The notes below the pieces were generated by a model. It was not told the DNA's origin. It worked only from the letters and a program-made list of their open reading frames with translations, and did not search any database. A stretch of 64,000 nucleotides of DNA from the NCBI RefSeq assembly GCF_024508235.1, contig NZ_CP101943.1, positions 558,001 through 622,000 of the forward strand, given 5' to 3'. The stretch is from Halococcus qingdaonensis. GTDB lineage: Archaea; Halobacteriota; Halobacteria; Halobacteriales; Halococcaceae. A program made the position numbers and the translations under genes. Within the stretch, counting starts at the first letter, position 1, and every line of letters begins with the position of its first letter. Below, in pieces: positions 59,834 through 64,000 of the stretch.

Positions 59834-61734
59834 GCGAGATCGACCCCGGCGAGCACACCGTTGAACAGCTCCAGAACGAGCTGGACGAGATCGACAGCCC
59901 GCGCGAGCTCGAAGGGCTGCTCGACGCCGAGAAGGACGGCAAACAGCGAAAGACGGCCCAGGAAGCGATCCGTGCGCGGATGCGCGCGATGAACGCCGAC
60001 GAGGACGAAGCGGTCGACGAGGACACCGAAACCGAGGGCGAGTATCGCGAGTCGGCCGACGAGATCGAGGACCTCGCGCTCGACCCGTCGGAGTACGACA
60101 TCGCCGAGTTCGGCCCGGCGATCAAGGACGTGGAGGATCCCGACGAACTCGACGCGATCCTCGATGCGGAACGAGCGGGCGAGGACCGAGAGAACGTCGT
60201 GACGCTGATCGAGAGTCGGATCGAAAAAGTCGGTGAGAGCGAGGAAGACGAGGATGGCGAGATCGATCCCACCGAACTCTCGACGGCCGGGCTCGGCAAC
60301 GCGCTCCAGGGTATCGACGATAGCGAGCGCCTGCAAGGGGTCCTCGACGCCGAGCAGGCTGGCGAGGATCGGGACGCCGCGACGAACCTCATCGAAAAGC
60401 GCATCGAGTCAGTCCAAGAGGAGGACGAACCGGACGAGATCGAGGTCATTCCTCCAGAAGAGAAACACCCGGATCTCGACCATCCGACGGCGGACAAACA
60501 GTACGTCAAGGCGCTCGACGACGGCGTCTACCGGGACATGTGGGTCTACTGCGAGACGCAGGCGGGCGAGCTCGTCGATGTCTCGAAGGAGATGCTCGGC
60601 AAGGCCCGCGAGCTGATGGACGGCTACAACGACGCCTACGACGAGGACGAGCGCGTCGTGGCGGTGCTCATCGGCAGCGACGTCGAAAAACACGCCGCGG
60701 ACGTCATCGCCTACGGGGCTGACGTTGTGGCTCACCACGAGGACGATCGGTTGGAGCGGTTCCAGCACAAGCCCTACACCGAACTGTTCTGCGACATGGC
60801 GCGGGCGGGCGCGATCCCCGGTGAGAGCCGCGGTCGCGACGCAGCCGTCGACTGGCGCGAGTACGACGAGCCGCGCTATACGGTGTTCCCGGCGACGAAC
60901 AACGGGCGGGACCTCTCGGCGCTCGTCCAGGGCGAACTCGATTCCGGACTGGCCTCCGACTGTTCGGATCTCTACATCGAGGAGTCGATGATCTCGAACC
61001 CGGCCAAGACCGGGCGGCCGGGCGCGAAAAAGGAGTTCGAGCGCGTGCTCCATATGAAGCGCCCGGATTTCTCCGGGTTCGAGTATTCGACCATCCTCTG
61101 TCTCGACAACCCGACCAGGGAGTTCCACCCACAGGGCGCGTCGGTGATCCCGGGGAGTTTCGACCTGCCCGAACCCGATCACGACAGGGTGGGTGAGATC
61201 GTCGACCACGATGGCGAGCTCGACGAGGACTGGCTTCGTGTTTCGGTCACCGATCACGACCGACTGGACGAAGGCGTCGATCTCACTGGTCACGACGTGG
61301 TGGTGGCGATGGGGCGGGGGATCGGCGACAGCCCCACCGAGGGAATGGAGCTCGGGCTCGATCTCCGCGACGCCTTCGACGACGCCGCGCTCGGCGTCTC
61401 CCGAGGGATCGTCACCGGTGCCTACGAGTTCGCGGGCCACGTCACGGAGTACACGGCCGAAGAACGACAGATCGGCGAGACGGGGCAGGTCGTCGAGCCG
61501 GAGCTCTACATCGCCGCCGGGATTTCGGGAGCCGTCCAACACAAGGTGGGGATGGACGAATCCGAGACGATCGTCGCGATCAATACTGATCCCGACGCGC
61601 GCATCGGTGACTTCTCCGACTACTTCATCGAGGGCGATCTCTTCGATGTACTGCCGACGCTCACGACGGCGCTCGAATCCGGCGAACTCGAACCACAAGA
61701 ACTCGCGGCCGATGGAGGCACCAACGATGACTGA
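59830..61734 (+). CDS. etfA: electron transfer flavoprotein alpha subunit with N-terminal repeats (FixB)
   Basis: 634 residues, about twice the usual ETF alpha length. Residues about 5-54, 85-134 and 146-195 are three copies of a 50-residue acidic helical repeat, each with a DP-x-E start and a LDAE core (LLDAEKDGKQR, ILDAERAGEDR, VLDAEQAGEDR). The ETF alpha core starts near 222. The FAD-binding C-terminus has SRGIVTGAYEFAGH, YIAAGISGAVQHKVGMDESE and IVAINTDPDARI. It passes electrons with FixA to the FixC partner, whose ATG lies inside this gene's last codons. Confidence 0.93.
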   Translation: MSEIDPGEHTVEQLQNELDEIDSPRELEGLLDAEKDGKQRKTAQEAIRARMRAMNADEDEAVDEDTETEGEYRESADEIEDLALDPSEYDIAEFGPAIKDVEDPDELDAILDAERAGEDRENVVTLIESRIEKVGESEEDEDGEIDPTELSTAGLGNALQGIDDSERLQGVLDAEQAGEDRDAATNLIEKRIESVQEEDEPDEIEVIPPEEKHPDLDHPTADKQYVKALDDGVYRDMWVYCETQAGELVDVSKEMLGKARELMDGYNDAYDEDERVVAVLIGSDVEKHAADVIAYGADVVAHHEDDRLERFQHKPYTELFCDMARAGAIPGESRGRDAAVDWREYDEPRYTVFPATNNGRDLSALVQGELDSGLASDCSDLYIEESMISNPAKTGRPGAKKEFERVLHMKRPDFSGFEYSTILCLDNPTREFHPQGASVIPGSFDLPEPDHDRVGEIVDHDGELDEDWLRVSVTDHDRLDEGVDLTGHDVVVAMGRGIGDSPTEGMELGLDLRDAFDDAALGVSRGIVTGAYEFAGHVTEYTAEERQIGETGQVVEPELYIAAGISGAVQHKVGMDESETIVAINTDPDARIGDFSDYFIEGDLFDVLPTLTTALESGELEPQELAADGGTNDD

Positions 61735-63460
61735 CGAACACGAACACTACGAGGCGGTGGTGGTCGGGGCGGGACCGGGCGGTGCGGCGGCAGCCGCAAC
61801 GCTTGCACGGAGCGGGGTCGAAACCGTGGTCCTGGAACGGGGCGTCGATGCTGGATCGAAAAACGTCACCGGGGGCCTCATCTACGCCGAGGAATCCGCC
61901 CCCTACACGATCGACGGGCTCCTACCGGGATTTCGCGAGCACGCGACCGAACGGCCCGTCACCGACTACTACATTCACAACATCGCCGGCGAGAAGGTGA
62001 AGACGTTCGACATCACCCGGGGACACGAGCGCGACACTGAGTGGGCCGATGCGGTCCTCCGCCGGAAGATGGACTCGTGGATGGCCGAACGAGTCCACGA
62101 GCTCACCCGCGAGACCGGCGGCGGGCTGCTGACGGGCGTGAAGGTGAACGGTCTCCTCAGGGAGGACAGCGAGGGGCGCGTTCGCCCCTCGGATGGGTCG
62201 AGCGGGGAGCAACGCGACCCGCGAGACGGCGAAATCGTCGGCGTTACCTGCGAGGAACTCGATCCGATCGAGGCCGATTTCATCGTGGCCGCCGACGGCG
62301 TGAACTCCGAACTCGCGCGTGCAGCGGGGCTGATGGACTGGGAAGAGCCCGAGGAGTGGTTCCAGGGCGTGAAGGCCGTCGTCGATATGCCCGGCGATGC
62401 CATCAACGAACGGTTCGGGATCGACGACGACGAGGGCGAAGCCCATCTGTTCTCCGGCGATCTCTACGACGGTGTCCGTGGCGGTGGCTTCCTCTACACC
62501 AACGAGAGCTCGCTGTGCATCGGGAACGTCTTCCATCTCGATAGCATCGTCGCGGAGGAAGCCGAGGTTCAGGAGTTGCTCGACGCGCTGCTCACCCACC
62601 CGCTGCTCGCCCAGTGGCTCGGCGAGGAGTACGACGAACGGGAGTATTCGGCCAAACTCGTCCCCGATTCGAAGAAGGCCGCCAATCCCTCGCCTCACGA
62701 GGGACGACTCGTGCTCGTCGGCGATGCGGGCGGCCAGATGCAGGCTCAGGGACCGATCATCAAGGGGATGAACCACGCGGTGACGGCCGGCGCGCTCGCC
62801 GCCGAGGCGTTCGTCGAAGCTCGTTCCAGGGGAAAACCCAGTACCGCCGGCGAGCGCTACGAGCAGCGCCTGCACGACGAGGGCGTGATGGCGAAGCTCC
62901 GACCGATGCGCTACGAGGTCGCGAGCGCGGCCGGCGAAAACGATATTACCACCGATCTCGCCGAACGACTGCTCGATTCGCCGCTCGGGCGTGCCGGCGT
63001 GCGCGCCGCCGACACGGCCGGGCTGCTCGGGCGGGCCTACGGCTCGCCGTATCTGGCGACGATGATGCCCGATACGAAGACGCCCTACGTGACGCTGCCG
63101 ACGATCATCGCCGAGGAGCTCGGAACGCGTGTCGCGGACGACAACACCGTCGAGCCGCCGAGTCTCGGCGAGCGCATCGGCGATCTGACCTACGACACCG
63201 ACGTCGGCAACCCACATATCGTTCTGGAAGACGACTCCGTCGCAGCCAGCGGCGCGGCCGTGACGGCCTGTCCGGTGAGTGCCGAGGGGTTCGGCGGTGG
63301 CTGCTATCGTGAGGAGACAGTGCAATCGAACGGCGACGAGGAGCGCGTCGTGAGCCTCGACACCCAGCCCTGCGTCGAGTGTGGCACCTGTGCCATCGTT
63401 GCCGACACCCAGTGGGAACACCCGCGCGGCGGCAAGGGCGTCGAGTTCCGGGAGGGCTGA
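61727..63460 (+). CDS. fixC: FixC/ETF-quinone-oxidoreductase-like flavoprotein with fused ferredoxin domain
   Basis: 577 residues. FAD-binding VVVGAGPGGAAAAATLARSG (near 10-30), then GSKNVTGGLIYAEESA and GRLVLVGDAGGQMQAQGPII complete the FixC pattern. The last 90 residues are FixX-like: ACPVSAEGFGGGCYREE and QPCVECGTCAIVADTQWEHP. They give C followed by C-x2-C-x2-C, the four ligands of the ETF-QO 4Fe-4S cluster, while the usual extra cysteines of a second FixX cluster are absent. It moves electrons from ETF to menaquinone or ferredoxin. The ATG at 61727 overlaps the etfA stop by eight bases. Confidence 0.9.
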   Translation: MTDEHEHYEAVVVGAGPGGAAAAATLARSGVETVVLERGVDAGSKNVTGGLIYAEESAPYTIDGLLPGFREHATERPVTDYYIHNIAGEKVKTFDITRGHERDTEWADAVLRRKMDSWMAERVHELTRETGGGLLTGVKVNGLLREDSEGRVRPSDGSSGEQRDPRDGEIVGVTCEELDPIEADFIVAADGVNSELARAAGLMDWEEPEEWFQGVKAVVDMPGDAINERFGIDDDEGEAHLFSGDLYDGVRGGGFLYTNESSLCIGNVFHLDSIVAEEAEVQELLDALLTHPLLAQWLGEEYDEREYSAKLVPDSKKAANPSPHEGRLVLVGDAGGQMQAQGPIIKGMNHAVTAGALAAEAFVEARSRGKPSTAGERYEQRLHDEGVMAKLRPMRYEVASAAGENDITTDLAERLLDSPLGRAGVRAADTAGLLGRAYGSPYLATMMPDTKTPYVTLPTIIAEELGTRVADDNTVEPPSLGERIGDLTYDTDVGNPHIVLEDDSVAASGAAVTACPVSAEGFGGGCYREETVQSNGDEERVVSLDTQPCVECGTCAIVADTQWEHPRGGKGVEFREG

Positions 63461-63840
63461 TGGCGCGCCCGGCAACGGACTACCGCGAGCGGATCGACGA
63501 ACTCGCCGCGCGGGCCGCCCGTGATCGTGCGACGTTCGAGCCGCCCCCGAACCCGCCGGACGAAGAGCGGGCGATGGCGTTCCTTCGCGAAGGGCTCGGC
63601 CCGCTCGTGGTGCTCTATCTCGACGCGCGGACTGCGGACGAAGCGGTCGTCTTCTCGGACGAAGAGTTGGCCCGGTTCCACCGCGCGACGAACGACTGGC
63701 TCGCGCTGTACGCACGCTGTTACGGCGTTTCGATGGAGCCGGACGCGACCATCAGGAAGGCCGCCGAGGTGCTCGTCGGGACGGACGACATCAGGGCGAC
63801 GGCGCAGTTGCTCACGCACGTCCCGGCGCCCACGGGCTAG
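63460..63840 (+). CDS. small haloarchaeal protein coupled to the ETF operon
   Basis: 126 residues from the ATG at 63460, which shares a base with the fixC stop (TGATG). Mostly helical: YRERIDELAARAARDRATFE, AMAFLREGLGPLVVLYLDAR, FSDEELARFHRATNDWLALY and RKAAEVLVGTDDIRATAQLL. It has no cofactor motif and one cysteine. Position at the end of the ETF/Fix operon suggests an accessory role. Its TAG overlaps the stop of the convergent cyclase-domain gene. Confidence 0.72.
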   Translation: MARPATDYRERIDELAARAARDRATFEPPPNPPDEERAMAFLREGLGPLVVLYLDARTADEAVVFSDEELARFHRATNDWLALYARCYGVSMEPDATIRKAAEVLVGTDDIRATAQLLTHVPAPTG

Positions 63841-64000
63841 CCCTGCGCGCGCCAGCGGCCGCCGAGTTCGGCTCGATCGTAGTCCTCGAACGCGCCGTCG
63901 ACGAACGTCGTCACGCGGTCGGTCTCCTCGCTGAGTGTGATCGTCGCGACCACGCCGTCGCGCAGCGAGGTGTCGAGCGCGCTCATGTGTCGCGATCCCA
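63837..64000 (-). CDS. diadenylate-cyclase (DisA_N)-domain protein, C-terminal part
   Basis: About 53 C-terminal residues are visible; the gene continues past the window end. They begin GSRHMSALDTSLRDGVVATI and continue TLSEETDRVTTFVDGAFED, matching the second catalytic block (G-x-RH) and last strands of the DAC fold. The window's DacZ has GTRHMAA at the same place. An ATG at 63985 would start too late to include the block. A second DAC-domain protein distinct from DacZ is implied; activity is unknown. Confidence 0.72.
   Translation of the reverse strand, partial: GSRHMSALDTSLRDGVVATITLSEETDRVTTFVDGAFEDYDRAELGGRWRAQG

Overview
This 64 kb window is chromosomal DNA from a haloarchaeon (class Halobacteria); I cannot fix the genus. 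The evidence is high GC with strongly acidic predicted proteins, many starts with a TATA-like box about 27-30 bp upstream and almost no leader, and archaeal or haloarchaeal marker genes: eIF5A with an agmatinase-like partner, SAMP1, PriS plus Gins51, CDC48, eIF1/SUI1, archaeal-type GltX, geranylgeranyl reductase and a DacZ-type diadenylate cyclase. Most genes are compact, often with ATGA stop/start overlaps.

Layout. 0-1.5 kb: end of an ABM-domain gene, a haloarchaeal hypothetical and a MOSC protein. 1.5-5.5 kb: tRNA-Leu(TAG) followed by an AT-rich island. There a nucleoside-2-deoxyribosyltransferase-like gene has been hit twice, by a TnpB-only IS200/IS605-type element and by an ISH3-type element with clear inverted repeats and a 5-bp target duplication. 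5.5-7.9 kb: small membrane proteins and a lipoprotein. 7.9-15.2 kb: dacZ with an MscS-like channel, samp1, a nucleoside phosphorylase, an ArsR-type regulator divergent from a TIR-like haloarchaeal protein, an aminotransferase, eIF5A plus agmatinase, and a Na/Ca exchanger. 15-25 kb: tryptophanase, membrane and AIM24 proteins, an LLM oxidoreductase, UspA, a K+ channel with an RCK domain, and a small operon behind a DtxR-type operator. 25-33 kb: two tandem TMTC-like membrane proteins, priS-gins51, geranylgeranyl reductase and a 2Fe-2S ferredoxin. 33-38 kb: regulators, then an export operon of two TasA/camelysin-like proteins, a SipW-type signal peptidase and a Thr-rich secreted protein. The first of these carries a 12-G run that throws its C-terminus out of frame. 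38-47 kb: acyl-CoA ligase, glutaredoxin, an Hsp20-like/CDC48 operon with a perfect operator-like dyad, and a copper P-type ATPase with a TauE/SafE partner. 47-58.5 kb: M20 amidohydrolase, uS10 paralogue, NUDIX, MoxR-DUF58-transglutaminase operon, eIF1, GltX and a dCTP-deaminase-like protein. 58.5-63.8 kb: ferredoxin and an ETF/Fix electron-transfer operon. At the right edge lies the end of a second diadenylate-cyclase-domain gene.

The items most worth following are: the poly-G frameshift in the export operon together with a 21-bp-phased repeat upstream of it; the dyad in front of the Hsp20-like/CDC48 operon; the DtxR-type operator over an uncharacterised gene pair; and two homologous, hairpin-dense intergenic elements (43.76-44.06 kb and 55.84-56.25 kb). 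In the second of these, five hairpins share one geometry (9-10 or 7 bp stems with 3-nt loops) but not one sequence. No CRISPR array, rRNA or replication origin is seen.
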